64,000 nucleotides of DNA from JANSWP01 sp041941305 (GTDB taxonomy: Bacteria > Bacteroidota > Bacteroidia > Chitinophagales > Saprospiraceae). Every line of letters starts with the position of its first letter. Positions within the stretch are counted from its first letter, which is position 1. Location of the stretch: positions 1 through 64,000 of the forward strand of contig JBGTQJ010000006.1 in assembly GCA_041941305.1 (NCBI GenBank). The letters run 5' to 3'. The notes below the pieces were generated by a model that searched no databases, was not told where the DNA came from, and was given only the letters and a program-made list of their open reading frames with translations. Shown here piece by piece: positions 17,062 through 26,121 of the stretch. The position numbers and the translations under genes were made by a program.

Positions 17062-17448
17062 TTAGTTTCCACCGGTATCTCCAGTGGTACCAATCTTATA
17101 GTTTACTTTAGCACAATAACATTCCACTTTTAAGGGCACTACCGCTCCTACTGTAGCAGCAGAAAGCAAAATATATCCGAGATTGGTTTTGACATGTACC
17201 TGGTCAATTGCTCCACTTTCACCTTTGTAAGGATCACTGCATATTCTGTAATCCTTTGGCTGCACCAAGCCCCATGCAAAGGTCCACATGGTTTTGGAAT
17301 GTGGTTTAACGTGGGCCGGATCATTTTTCGCAACAATGCGATAGGTGGAACAGCTTTGGAACATTAGCATGCCAGCTAGTATGAACAGCATGGTATATCG
17401 CTTAACGGGAGATCTAAATTTTTTTACAGCAAAATCTTTAATAGACAT
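17062..17448 (-). CDS. Small Bor-like lipoprotein
   Basis: A 128-residue protein with a basic N-terminus, a hydrophobic stretch and a lipobox-like LMFQSC (Cys 33). The mature part resembles, in spacing and key words, the Bor family first known from phage lambda: a TFAWGLVQP stretch, a Cys in YRICSD, a hydrophobic AATVGAVVPLKVE segment and a late YCAK. No phage genes are near, and the family is also common on chromosomes. The first Met keeps the positively charged n-region of the signal peptide. Role unknown; Bor affects serum resistance in lambda lysogens, but this should not be assumed here. Confidence 0.55.
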   Translation of the reverse strand: MSIKDFAVKKFRSPVKRYTMLFILAGMLMFQSCSTYRIVAKNDPAHVKPHSKTMWTFAWGLVQPKDYRICSDPYKGESGAIDQVHVKTNLGYILLSAATVGAVVPLKVECYCAKVNYKIGTTGDTGGN

Positions 17449-17517
17449 ATTCAGGTTATTTACATTTTTTAGATGTAGTCATAATGCTCTGTAACCTAAG
17501 TAGATAGATGTTTTTTT

Positions 17518-17592
17518 AAATGAAAATGAAAATTGAAATGAAAATTAAAAACCAGTACTTAAACCTTTTTCATTTTCATTTTCATTCAATTC
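17518..17592. repeat. Hairpin built from the word TGAAAA
   Basis: The left half is a degenerate array of TGAAAATGAAAATT-like words (17518-17552). The right half (17565-17592) is its approximate complement, and the loop is near CCAGTACTTAAA. It lies behind the XdhC operon and may act as its terminator. Confidence 0.45.
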
Positions 17593-17699
17593 CAGGATTT
17601 GAATCTAATTTTATTACAGAGTATTTAGTGGTTTATCCCGACTAAACCTGGAATGTTACCTGAATAAGAGAGACTTCCGGGTATTTTTAAAATAGTTTC

Positions 17700-18815
17700 T
17701 TAAGAGTAGATAGGTTTATCGCGCAATTTTAAAAAACCGCCTGTTCGCATTGCAAAACAAGCTCGGATTTCTGCGATGATAGAGATGGCAATTTCTTCAG
17801 GACTTGTGGCTCCAATATCTAAACCAACCGGAGCGTGTATTCTGGCCATTTGGTTTTCAGAGAGCTCCAGGCCTTCCTCTGCAAGGGAGGTGATCATCTT
17901 GTCAAAGCGTTTTTTGGGTCCCAAAACGCCAATGTAACTTGCTTTGAATTCAAGTGCTTTCTTCAGGTTGTTGAAATCTGTTTTGTAGTCATGTGCCATC
18001 AGAACCCAGGCAGTATGCTCATCCGAAGTGACTTCCCCTGTTTTGTTGGAAATGACAGCGTCGGCAATGGAGAAAGCGCTTTTGTCCAACTTTTGAGGAT
18101 TGGCAACTATGCTCACTTTCCAGCCGATTTCTTTGGCAAGTTTTGCGAAAGGGTAGATGTCATAATTTCCACCAAACAAAATAAGGTGAGTGGCAGGAGG
18201 TAGGTATTCAACAAAAATCTCCAGATTTCCTTTTTCGGGATTGCAATGGGAAAACATTTGAGATTTCTGTTTTTTTATGGTTGATTCAATTTCATTTAAT
18301 ATCAAATCTGAAATTTCAGTATTAGGGAATTCGTTTAAAAAACTTTTAGTATCCTCAAATCGAAACATATCCCCGGTGCCTAGGAATTGCCGAAAACCTC
18401 CTTCCACTTTGGTTATGGTTAATAGGATATTGGCTTTTCGGTCATCTACGCAATTTTTCAAAATCTCCAATGGGTTGCGTTCGTCATCAGGTTTCAAAGG
18501 AGCAATCAATACCTGAATCAAGCCATTGCAACCCAAGCCCACTCCTATTTGATGTGCGTCCTCTTCTCTGGTATCATAGGTGACAATGGTCGGTTTGCTC
18601 TGTACCATTGCGTTTTTTGCTTTTCTCAATGCATCTCCTTCCAAACAGCCTCCACTAATGCCTCCAATCCATTGACCGCTTTCCAGAACCAGCATTCTGG
18701 CTCCAGTTCTGCGATAAGAAGAACCTTCAACGTGAATCACGGTAGCCAAAGCAGTTTTTTGTTGAGACAAGTCCCACTTTTGATAGGTTTTTAGTATCTG
18801 GTTAATTTCTTTCAT
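17700..18815 (-). CDS. XdhC/CoxI family protein
   Basis: XdhC-type proteins bind and sulfurate the molybdenum cofactor and insert it into xanthine dehydrogenase-class enzymes. The N-terminal XdhC_CoxI domain (about 10-80) shows ATVIHVEGSSYRRTGARML and the conserved GGISGGCLEGD. The C-terminal Rossmann-like XdhC_C domain (about 205-350) shows ILFGGNYDIYP, YIGVLGPKKR and HAPVGLDIGATSPEEIA. The 371 residues make a full-length two-domain form. No molybdenum hydroxylase is encoded in the window, so its client enzyme must be elsewhere. It follows the SnoaL-like gene by 9 bases in one operon. Confidence 0.88.
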   Translation of the reverse strand: MKEINQILKTYQKWDLSQQKTALATVIHVEGSSYRRTGARMLVLESGQWIGGISGGCLEGDALRKAKNAMVQSKPTIVTYDTREEDAHQIGVGLGCNGLIQVLIAPLKPDDERNPLEILKNCVDDRKANILLTITKVEGGFRQFLGTGDMFRFEDTKSFLNEFPNTEISDLILNEIESTIKKQKSQMFSHCNPEKGNLEIFVEYLPPATHLILFGGNYDIYPFAKLAKEIGWKVSIVANPQKLDKSAFSIADAVISNKTGEVTSDEHTAWVLMAHDYKTDFNNLKKALEFKASYIGVLGPKKRFDKMITSLAEEGLELSENQMARIHAPVGLDIGATSPEEIAISIIAEIRACFAMRTGGFLKLRDKPIYS

Positions 18816-18824
18816 TTATACAAA

Positions 18825-19319
18825 CTAATTCTTTAACTGATTCATAATGCCCACCAAATCCATTTCAGACCAGGAGGTTTTTATTTTTCCGTTCTCCATT
18901 TCGTATAGGAGAATTCCCGTTGAAGAAAACTTTTTTCCTGTGGGTTCAATGCCGAACATTGCACCATGATGGGTCGCAGTTACTTCATAGCGAATTACGA
19001 CATGCTTTTCGTCCCCAACCAGATGGGTAATAACAAAATGAGAATCAGGAAAAGCTTTGCGATAGTTGGCTACCAATTTTCTCATTCCATCATGGCCATC
19101 AACCTGATCGGGTAGTAAGGGATTTCCGTCGCTCCAGTCTTCAGCAAAACAGGTTGAGAGCAATTCTTCATTTCGATTGTGGTTCCAACCTTCTTCAAAC
19201 CACAATCGAACTGTTTCTTTATTGGCATCCGCTATTTTCAAATTTTTTACAGAGGCACACTGGGTAAATAGAATAGGTGCCAGGGCAAGCGTTAAGTAAA
19301 GCAGGTTAAACTTTTTCAT
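18825..19319 (-). CDS. SnoaL-like/ester cyclase family lipoprotein
   Basis: A 164-residue exported protein with a lipobox-like LFTQC (Cys 21) followed by a SnoaL/NTF2-like fold. The mature part has the family landmarks VRLWFEEGWN, GHDGMRKLVANYRKAFPDSHF and GIEPTGKKFSSTGI. SnoaL relatives include polyketide cyclases but mostly have unknown substrates. It is the first gene of a two-gene unit with xdhC, which is unusual for a lipoprotein; whether the two share a task is unclear. Confidence 0.75.
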   Translation of the reverse strand: MKKFNLLYLTLALAPILFTQCASVKNLKIADANKETVRLWFEEGWNHNRNEELLSTCFAEDWSDGNPLLPDQVDGHDGMRKLVANYRKAFPDSHFVITHLVGDEKHVVIRYEVTATHHGAMFGIEPTGKKFSSTGILLYEMENGKIKTSWSEMDLVGIMNQLKN

Positions 19320-19621
19320 AGGGCATTCTATTTTTGGTGAAATAATTTGGTTTTAAGAAAGGACCACAGGATTTTGCTACCCCAAATTACAAACATATCT
19401 CAAAGCACAAAATATTGGTTTTGAATTTGTGGGATTTTTGTGGAAAACTTCTATTAGGGGATACCTGTTCTCCTATCATATTTGTGTTATTTTCGTGGAG
19501 CATTTTCTGACTCAAAAAGAAAACTTGAAAGTCCTTCTCACCACCAGAACATTTCTCAATACATGATTTTTTAGGTCAGAAAGCACATTAATTCCGTAAT
19601 TCAAAATATTTAAGAGACACG
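19320..19621. other. Divergent promoter region before dnaE
   Basis: A 302-base AT-rich gap between the divergent SnoaL-like and dnaE genes. CATATTTG in the ATCATATTTGTG stretch (near 19475-19485) is one base off a -7 box. No other feature is seen. Confidence 0.35.
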
Positions 19622-22600
19622 ATGCCAAATTTTTGCCATTTACATTGCCATACACAATATTCTCTTCTGGACGGAGCTTCCGATATCGCTACGATGATGG
19701 ATAAAGCCAAAGCCGATGGGCAAAAAGGAGTTGCGCTGACCGATCATGGGAATATGTTTGGCGCTTTTAAATTTGTTGCAGAAGCAAATAAACGAGATTT
19801 GTTGCCTGTAATTGGCTGCGAATTTTATCTGGTGGAAGACAGGCATCGCAAGGCATTTTCCAGAGCTAAAGGGGAAAAAGATAACAGATATCATCAACTG
19901 ATGCTGGCGAAGAATAAACAAGGCTATGAGAATCTGTCCAAACTGTGTTCCCTTGGTTTTACGGAAGGGTTGTATTCCAAATTTCCAAGAATTGACAAAG
20001 AACTGGTGGAACGGTATCACGAGGGGTTGATAGCCACGAGTTGTTGTATTGGAGCAGAGGTGCCGCAATTGATCATGCACGGCAAAAAAGAAGAAGCAGA
20101 AAAACAATTGCGTTGGTGGCTTGATTTGTTTGGAGAAGATTATTACATCGAATTGCAAAGGCATTCCGGATTGGAAAACATTGACGGTTTAGGTATCAGC
20201 CAGGAAGACATCAACCAGACTTTGCTCGGCTTTGCCAAAAAATACAATGTCAAGGTCATTTGCACGAATGACTCTCACTATGTAGAGGAAGAAGATTGGA
20301 TGCCACATGATATTTTGCTTTGTGTGAATACGGGAAGTATTTTGGAAGAAACCAGCCGATTCAAGTTTCCTAGTTCAGATTTCTATTTCAAGACGCAGGC
20401 AGAGATGAACAAGCTCTTTGCCGATGTACCGGAAAGTGTAGACAACACCATGGAGATTTTGAGCAAAATAGAGCCCATTCAATTGGAACGGGACGTTTTG
20501 CTGCCTGCCTATCCTGTACCAGAAAATTTTGAGTCGCAAGATGATTATTTGAAGCACATGACCTTTGAGGGAGCCAAACGACGATATGGGACTATTACTC
20601 CAGAAGTAGAAGAACGGTTGAACTTTGAGCTCGATGTGATCAAAAATTCGGGTTATCCCGGTTATTTTCTCATCGTTCAGGATTTTACCAATACAGCCAA
20701 GAAAATGGGTGTTTCCGTAGGACCTGGGAGAGGTTCGGCAGCGGGCTCTGCAGTGGCGTATTGTATCGGAATTACGAATGTGGATCCCATCAAATATGAC
20801 CTCCTGTTTGAGCGCTTTCTGAATCCGGAAAGGATTTCCATGCCCGATATCGATATTGATTTTGATGATCATGGACGTGATAAAGTGATCGATTATGTGA
20901 TCAATAAATATGGTCAAAATCAAGTTGCTCAAATCATCACTTACGGCACGATGGCAGCAAAAAGTTCGCTTCGGGATGTCGGACGGGTCATGGATATTCC
21001 ATTAAATGTAGTAGATGGGGTCGCCAAAACTTTTCCTACAAACCTTAAAGCTTCTTTAGCTACAGTACTTGCAGAAGGAGACATTCATCCAAAACTCAAA
21101 GGAGCCCTGAATTCGGAAGAAAAGGAGATGGCTTACAAATTCAGAGATTTGGCTGCAGGAACGGATGATGTAGGGAAAATGATTCAAACTGCCCGGAAAC
21201 TGGAGGGCTCAGTGCGAAATACAGGTATCCACGCCTGTGGAGTCATCATTACCCCGGATGATATTACGAAATATGTGCCCGTCACTACAGCCAAGGATTC
21301 TGACATGCTGGTGAGTCAATTTGATAATAGTGTAGCAGAGGATGCGGGACTTTTGAAAATGGACTTCCTGGGACTAAAAACATTGACCATCATCAAAGAT
21401 GCAGTTAGAATGGTCAAAGAGAACTATGGAGTAGAAATAGACCCAGACGAAGTGCCCCTGAATGACACTAAAACCTACGAATTATTCCAAAGAGGAGAAA
21501 CGATTGGAATCTTCCAATATGAGTCCAGTGGAATGCAGAAGTACATGAAGGAATTGAAGCCTACAGAGTTTTCTGATCTCATTGCGATGAATGCCTTATA
21601 CCGTCCTGGTCCATTGGAGTATATTCCGAATTTTGTGGCGCGAAGGCATGGAAGGGAGCCTGTCGAGTATGATTTGCCGGAGATGGAGGAGTATCTTCAT
21701 GAGACATATGGGATTTGCGTAACAGGAGATACTTTGGTTCACAATTCAGAAACTGGAGAAAGGGTTAGAATTGATCAATTAGAAAATCAGTTGGGAAGCT
21801 TTTATGTTCAAGGCGTTGATGAAAACTTAAACAGTCAATCAGCTAGAATTTCTTATTGGGTTTGCAATGGTGAAAAGGAAGTATTTGAAGTGAAGTTGAG
21901 AAATGGATCTAAAGTCAAATTAACAGGTAATCATAAAGTCTTGACTGAAAAGGGTTGGGAAGAAATACAAAATTTAAAAATAGGGAACTCCATAGCAACT
22001 CCAAGAAAATTGGATATTACCAGTCCCACTACCTTTAATAAACGAAAGCTCAGAGTATTAGCCTATTTAATCGCAGATGGATATTTAAGTTCAAAAGTGG
22101 TAGCAGACTTCGTTTCCAAAAGTGATGCACTAATTGAGGAATACCAAAGATGTCTTTCGGCTTTTGAGAATCTCGAATACAGTACATTGCAACAAGTTAG
22201 GGAGGTTACCCGGGGCATGGTAAAAGGTGTTGAGAAGGAATATTATCATGAGCCAAACTCTTTGGTTGCCGAATTGAGAGCATCGGGATTAAAAGATATG
22301 AAAGGGGGCTGTCGTTCCTGGGAAAAATTTGTCCCTGAATTTGTTTTTGGTTTAAATGAGGAATTAATTGCATTTTTCCTGGCTTCTGTTTGGGATTGCG
22401 ATGGATTTATTGGTCAAAAATTTTGTCATTACAAGACTGTGTCAAGGCAACTCGCTATTGATGTTCAAACCTTGCTGCTTAGATTGGGAATTCAGTCCAA
22501 TATTTACGAGTCTCAATATATTAAGGAAAGTACAGGGGAAGAAATGACAGCTTTTCAGGTTACATTATACAATCTAAAGGCATTTGAAGATAAAATCGCT

Positions 22601-24403
22601 CCGTATTTAATTGAGAAGAAAATTTCAAATACATCCAATTTCAAAATTGAGTCAAAAGACTCGATTTCCAGAAAATTCTTTTTGGAAGAGTTGGATAAGG
22701 CATGGACAGGTTCTGGAAGGGAATTGATGCGCAAATATGGGTTTGATCGTCAACATTTGTTGCCTGCTGGCAAAAAGCGACCTAGAATTTCAGTTGATGT
22801 GGTCAAACCCTTGACAGAGGTTTTAGATTTACCCAATACAGTTAAAAATTTAAATGTTCGATGGGAGGAAATAATTTCTATCACTCCTGTTGGTAAAGAA
22901 CTAGTATATGATATTACGGTAGAGGAAATTCACAATTTTGTTGGCAATAATATCATTCTCCATAATTGTGTTTATCAAGAGCAAGTGATGCTTCTTTCTC
23001 AAAAACTAGCAAACTTTTCCAAAGGTCAGGCAGATACCCTGAGGAAAGCAATGGGAAAGAAAAAGAAGGCGCTGGTTGACAAAATGTGGCCACTATTTCT
23101 CGAAGGCTGCCAGAAGAATGGGCACCCTGAAGAAACGGTCAAAAAAGTCTGGAAAGACTGGGAGGCATTTGCTTCCTATGCTTTTAATAAATCACACTCT
23201 ACCTGCTATGCTTTTGTAGCGTTCCAAACTGCATTTCTGAAAGCACATTATCCTGCCGAGTTTATGGCAAGTGTGTTGACTCATAACAAAAATGATATTT
23301 CCAAAGTAACCTTCTTCCTACGTGAGTGCAAGCGAATGGGCTTGGATGTACTTGGACCTGATATCAACGAATCTGTTTCAGATTTTTCTGTAAATAAAAA
23401 AGGTCAGATTCGTTTTGGTTTATCCGCATTAAAAGGAGTGGGAGAAGGACCTGTGGAAAGTATTTTAGAAGAGCGAGCCAAGGCAAAATTTACCGGACTT
23501 TGGGACATGATGCGTCGCCTCAATTTGCGGAATGTCAATAAAAAAGTTATGGAGAGCCTTGCCCTGGGTGGTGGTTTAGATTGTTTCGAAGGTATGCACC
23601 GTGCTCAATACTTTTGTCCATCAGAAAAACACGATACCCTGATAACCCATGCATTGAAATATGGAAATGCCTATCAGGCGCAAAAGGCGCAGGCCGTCAA
23701 TTCCTTATTTGGAGATAGTGAAGATGTACTGATTCCGGAACCTAAAATACCAGCGTGTGAAACCTGGAGTTTAATTGAGAAGTTGACAAAAGAGAAAGAG
23801 GTGACTGGTATTTACGTGAGTGGACATCCGCTAGATGATTATCGGGTAGAGCTCGAAGCACATACCAATTGTACACTGGATAAAGTAGAAGACAGAACGG
23901 ATGGGATGCCTGTGAAAGTTGCGGGAATAGTCACCGAGGCTCAGCATCGGATTAGCAAAAAAGGGACTGGCTGGGGCAGATTTGCATTGCAGGATTATAA
24001 CGGCAATCTGGAGTTTCCGCTTTTCAGCGATGATTATCAAAATTTCAAAAACTTTTTCGAATTAGGACAGGTATTGTTCATTCAAGGAAGGATGGAAAAA
24101 CGATGGAATGGGGAAGAGTGGCAATTTAAAGTTAAAAAGGTGTCCTTGCTGGAAACAGTTGGAGAGGTCATGACTTCTTCCATTACCTTAAGATTGCCTT
24201 TAGAATCCATTTCAGAAGATTTTATGAATCAACTGGACAAACTTTGTAAGGAGCACAAAGGCAAACACCACCTGCGCATGATCTTTTTGGACCAAATGAA
24301 CAAAACGAGCTTGACCTTTATGTCTAAGAAACGAAAAGTAAATGCGATGAACGGTTTTTGCGAAGCATTGGACAGAATGGGTGTGGAGTTTTCGGTTAGC
24401 TGA
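19622..24403 (+). CDS. dnaE: DNA polymerase III alpha subunit with embedded intein
   Basis: The replicative polymerase catalytic subunit. The PHP domain opens with HLHCHTQYSLLDGA. The polymerase active site includes GPGRGSAAGS, the acidic motif MPDIDIDFDD and LKMDFLGLKT. The C-terminal part includes a helix-hairpin-helix region and an OB-fold near VKVAGIVTEAQHR. Residues 699-1115 (21716-22966) are an in-frame intein inserted between TYGI and CVYQEQVM; after splicing the protein has 1176 residues, normal for dnaE. The +1 extein residue is Cys. The site used by cyanobacterial split DnaE inteins (here SYAFNKSHSTCYAF) is empty. The gene overlaps radC tail to tail by 8 bases. Confidence 0.97.
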   Translation: MPNFCHLHCHTQYSLLDGASDIATMMDKAKADGQKGVALTDHGNMFGAFKFVAEANKRDLLPVIGCEFYLVEDRHRKAFSRAKGEKDNRYHQLMLAKNKQGYENLSKLCSLGFTEGLYSKFPRIDKELVERYHEGLIATSCCIGAEVPQLIMHGKKEEAEKQLRWWLDLFGEDYYIELQRHSGLENIDGLGISQEDINQTLLGFAKKYNVKVICTNDSHYVEEEDWMPHDILLCVNTGSILEETSRFKFPSSDFYFKTQAEMNKLFADVPESVDNTMEILSKIEPIQLERDVLLPAYPVPENFESQDDYLKHMTFEGAKRRYGTITPEVEERLNFELDVIKNSGYPGYFLIVQDFTNTAKKMGVSVGPGRGSAAGSAVAYCIGITNVDPIKYDLLFERFLNPERISMPDIDIDFDDHGRDKVIDYVINKYGQNQVAQIITYGTMAAKSSLRDVGRVMDIPLNVVDGVAKTFPTNLKASLATVLAEGDIHPKLKGALNSEEKEMAYKFRDLAAGTDDVGKMIQTARKLEGSVRNTGIHACGVIITPDDITKYVPVTTAKDSDMLVSQFDNSVAEDAGLLKMDFLGLKTLTIIKDAVRMVKENYGVEIDPDEVPLNDTKTYELFQRGETIGIFQYESSGMQKYMKELKPTEFSDLIAMNALYRPGPLEYIPNFVARRHGREPVEYDLPEMEEYLHETYGICVTGDTLVHNSETGERVRIDQLENQLGSFYVQGVDENLNSQSARISYWVCNGEKEVFEVKLRNGSKVKLTGNHKVLTEKGWEEIQNLKIGNSIATPRKLDITSPTTFNKRKLRVLAYLIADGYLSSKVVADFVSKSDALIEEYQRCLSAFENLEYSTLQQVREVTRGMVKGVEKEYYHEPNSLVAELRASGLKDMKGGCRSWEKFVPEFVFGLNEELIAFFLASVWDCDGFIGQKFCHYKTVSRQLAIDVQTLLLRLGIQSNIYESQYIKESTGEEMTAFQVTLYNLKAFEDKIAPYLIEKKISNTSNFKIESKDSISRKFFLEELDKAWTGSGRELMRKYGFDRQHLLPAGKKRPRISVDVVKPLTEVLDLPNTVKNLNVRWEEIISITPVGKELVYDITVEEIHNFVGNNIILHNCVYQEQVMLLSQKLANFSKGQADTLRKAMGKKKKALVDKMWPLFLEGCQKNGHPEETVKKVWKDWEAFASYAFNKSHSTCYAFVAFQTAFLKAHYPAEFMASVLTHNKNDISKVTFFLRECKRMGLDVLGPDINESVSDFSVNKKGQIRFGLSALKGVGEGPVESILEERAKAKFTGLWDMMRRLNLRNVNKKVMESLALGGGLDCFEGMHRAQYFCPSEKHDTLITHALKYGNAYQAQKAQAVNSLFGDSEDVLIPEPKIPACETWSLIEKLTKEKEVTGIYVSGHPLDDYRVELEAHTNCTLDKVEDRTDGMPVKVAGIVTEAQHRISKKGTGWGRFALQDYNGNLEFPLFSDDYQNFKNFFELGQVLFIQGRMEKRWNGEEWQFKVKKVSLLETVGEVMTSSITLRLPLESISEDFMNQLDKLCKEHKGKHHLRMIFLDQMNKTSLTFMSKKRKVNAMNGFCEALDRMGVEFSVS
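21716..22966 (+). mobile_element. DnaE intein with LAGLIDADG homing endonuclease
   Basis: A 417-residue intein. It begins with Cys in CVTGDTLVHN (block A) and has the block B motif TGNH (T70, H73). It ends VYDITVEEIHNF (block F) and ILHN (block G), with penultimate His and terminal Asn. The extein Cys follows. Between them lie two LAGLIDADG-type motifs, LAYLIADGY (115-123) and LASVWDCDG (222-230), both with their acidic residue, so splicing and homing may both be active. Its DNA is more AT-rich than the flanking exteins, in line with lateral entry. It is a contiguous, not a split, intein. Confidence 0.93.
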
Positions 24404-25124
24404 TCATCCCTTCATCAGCAAAACTAAAATAACCTCTTTCTGAAACAATTAAGTGGTCAAGTACCTGGATATCAAGCATTTCGCCAGCATTTTTTAATTT
24501 TTTTGTCAGGTCTATATCATGGTTGCTTGGGTTCAAATTGCCAGAAGGGTGATTGTGACAAAGTATGAGCGCAGTCGCCTGTTTTTCAATGGCTTTTCGG
24601 AAAACGATTTTGGCATCTACTACTGTACTCGAGGAGCCTCCTATACTGATTTGTTCCTTTCCGATTACACTATTTCGCCTATTCAACAGCAGAATCCAAA
24701 ATTCTTCATGGGATAAATCTATGAGGGTTGGTGCTACAATGTGATAAGTATCCAGGCTACAGGTTATTTTAGGCTTTTTTAAATAATTGGTTTGTTGGCG
24801 CCTTCTGCCCAATTCCATTGCAGCTACGATGGTAATGGCTTTTGCTTCACCAATACCTTTGAATTTCTGTAATTCTGTAATGTTGCGCTTTCCCAGTTCG
24901 GTGAGATTGTTTGAGGCAGATTGGAGAATACGTTGAGCCAGGCTGACTGCAGTTTCATTTTGAGAACCAGAGCCGAGCAAAATAGCCAATAATTCAGCAT
25001 CTGATAAACTTGCCTTTCCCTTTAGTTGGAGTTTTTCTCTAGGGCGGTCTGCTTCTGCCCAGGTTTTGATACCAAAAGTGTTTTTTTCGTAATTTTTCAT
25101 AGAGCATTGCGTGTTTTTGAGCAT
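24396..25124 (-). CDS. radC: RadC/MPN (JAB1)-domain protein
   Basis: A 242-residue protein with an N-terminal UPF0758 region containing helix-hairpin-helix-like FKGIGEAKA (about residues 87-95) and a C-terminal MPN/JAB domain with the metal-binding pattern LCHNHPSGNLNPSNHDID (near 190-207), in which two His and a later Asp bind zinc. Despite its name, a role in DNA repair is not established for RadC; the fold is a metalloprotease or nuclease type. A second Met at residue 9 (25098-25100) is an alternative start. Its stop overlaps that of dnaE by 8 bases. Confidence 0.9.
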   Translation of the reverse strand: MLKNTQCSMKNYEKNTFGIKTWAEADRPREKLQLKGKASLSDAELLAILLGSGSQNETAVSLAQRILQSASNNLTELGKRNITELQKFKGIGEAKAITIVAAMELGRRRQQTNYLKKPKITCSLDTYHIVAPTLIDLSHEEFWILLLNRRNSVIGKEQISIGGSSSTVVDAKIVFRKAIEKQATALILCHNHPSGNLNPSNHDIDLTKKLKNAGEMLDIQVLDHLIVSERGYFSFADEGMIS

Positions 25125-25375
25125 GAACTCATTTAAGTTTTTGTGGGAGCAATTCTCACTTTGTAATTTTTTAAGGTGATGCCTTGAGAAATTGGGTTTG
25201 AGGGAGGAAGAAGGTGTTGCCTTAAAAATTTACCCTGAATTTATTTGAGGCAACACCTTTTGCCCTACACAAATCTAAGCTCAAGGCATCACCTCAAATA
25301 ATCAAAGTGAGAATTGCTGCTTTTGGGTTGAAAATCAAGCATTTACTTTCAATTTACTATAATAAGAATGAGTTC
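25125..25375. mobile_element. MITE-like element, copy A (long form)
   Basis: It is bounded by GAACTCATTTAA (25125-25136) and AATGAGTTC (25367-25375). Inside, GCAATTCTCACTTTG...AGGTGATGCCTTGAG and its near complement form long arms, and AAGGTGTTGCC/GGCAACACCTT forms an inner stem, so most of it folds as one hairpin. The right end shares AAATGCTTGATTTTCAA with copy B at 30880-31064. It has no coding capacity and lies 1 base upstream of the radC open frame. Confidence 0.6.
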
Positions 25376-25468
25376 CATGTTTAAAATTCCCTAACTGAGA
25401 CAATGTGTTCGTGAAAAGTATATACAGGTAATCAAAAATTAGCACCTTTTTTATAAATCCATGGCAAT
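25376..25468. other. Non-coding spacer
   Basis: A short AT-rich spacer between the MITE-like element and the TPR remnant; nothing recognised. Confidence 0.3.
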
Positions 25469-25615
25469 CTATCTGTTTTGCAAGGCCTGCTGAGCCTTCA
25501 TTAAAGATTCTTTCGATTTTAGATCGGAAGGGTTGAGCTTAACTGCTCTTTCCAAAAAAGGGATTGCTTTATCTGGTTGGTTTTTAAGTAGTTTCCTTTC
25601 ACGCAAATTAGAATT
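25469..25615 (-). pseudogene. Remnant of a TPR protein C-terminus
   Basis: The minus strand encodes 48 residues with no start codon, closing at a TAG (25469-25471). The piece PDKAIPFLERAVKLNPSD is a textbook tetratricopeptide repeat half, followed by a helical tail ending QQALQNR. An in-frame TAA lies directly upstream at 25616-25618. It therefore looks like the 3' end of a deleted or displaced TPR gene, next to the MITE-like element. Confidence 0.55.
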
Positions 25616-25672
25616 TTAATTGAAGTCCTACAAAACAGATAAGTTATTCTTTCTTTTTCCGAACTTCGCCCA

Positions 25673-26065
25673 ATGCCGGATTTTTCTTTTAAGAAGGGTG
25701 AAAAGCTCAAAAGCAAAAAGGTTTTGGGCAAAATGTTTCAGGAGGGGCAATCATTTGGAATGTTTCCATTGCGCTTGATTTGGCTGAAAATGGAAACTCC
25801 ACTGAGCGAATATCCCGTACAATTTACCCTGAGTGTTCCCAAAAGAGCTTTTCCAAAGGCAGCTCATAGGAATCGAATGCGTCGGCGAGTTCGGGAAGCC
25901 TGGCGATTGAATAAACATTGGCTTTACCGCAAACTGGAAAATCAAGAAGGGCAATTTGCATTTATGGTTTTATATACAGCAAAAGAGCCATTTGATTTTG
26001 AAAAAATTGAAGGGGCGATGAAACGGATGAACCAAAAATTTGTAAAGAAATTGAATGCTAGCTAA
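25673..26065 (+). CDS. rnpA: Ribonuclease P protein component
   Basis: The protein subunit of RNase P, which helps the RNA subunit remove 5' leaders from pre-tRNA. The signature basic helix HRNRMRRRVREAWR (near residues 64-77) is complete and fits the family's RNR motif. The start MPDFSFKKGEKLKSKK also fits. The 130-residue length is normal. Its usual neighbour rpmH is not adjacent, which is common in Bacteroidota. The next gene on the same strand starts 38-56 bases later. Confidence 0.92.
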   Translation: MPDFSFKKGEKLKSKKVLGKMFQEGQSFGMFPLRLIWLKMETPLSEYPVQFTLSVPKRAFPKAAHRNRMRRRVREAWRLNKHWLYRKLENQEGQFAFMVLYTAKEPFDFEKIEGAMKRMNQKFVKKLNAS

Positions 26066-26121
26066 TTACAACTTTCGTTAATGAATCGAACCAATAGACC
26101 ATTATGACTATCTCTACATTT

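Noticed and set aside
17062..17448. Prophage remnant suggested by the Bor-like lipoprotein
   Set aside because: No integrase, capsid, tail or lysis gene and no attachment site are visible nearby.
21716..22966. Split intein
   Set aside because: N- and C-terminal splicing blocks are on one continuous frame with the endonuclease between them, and both exteins are contiguous.
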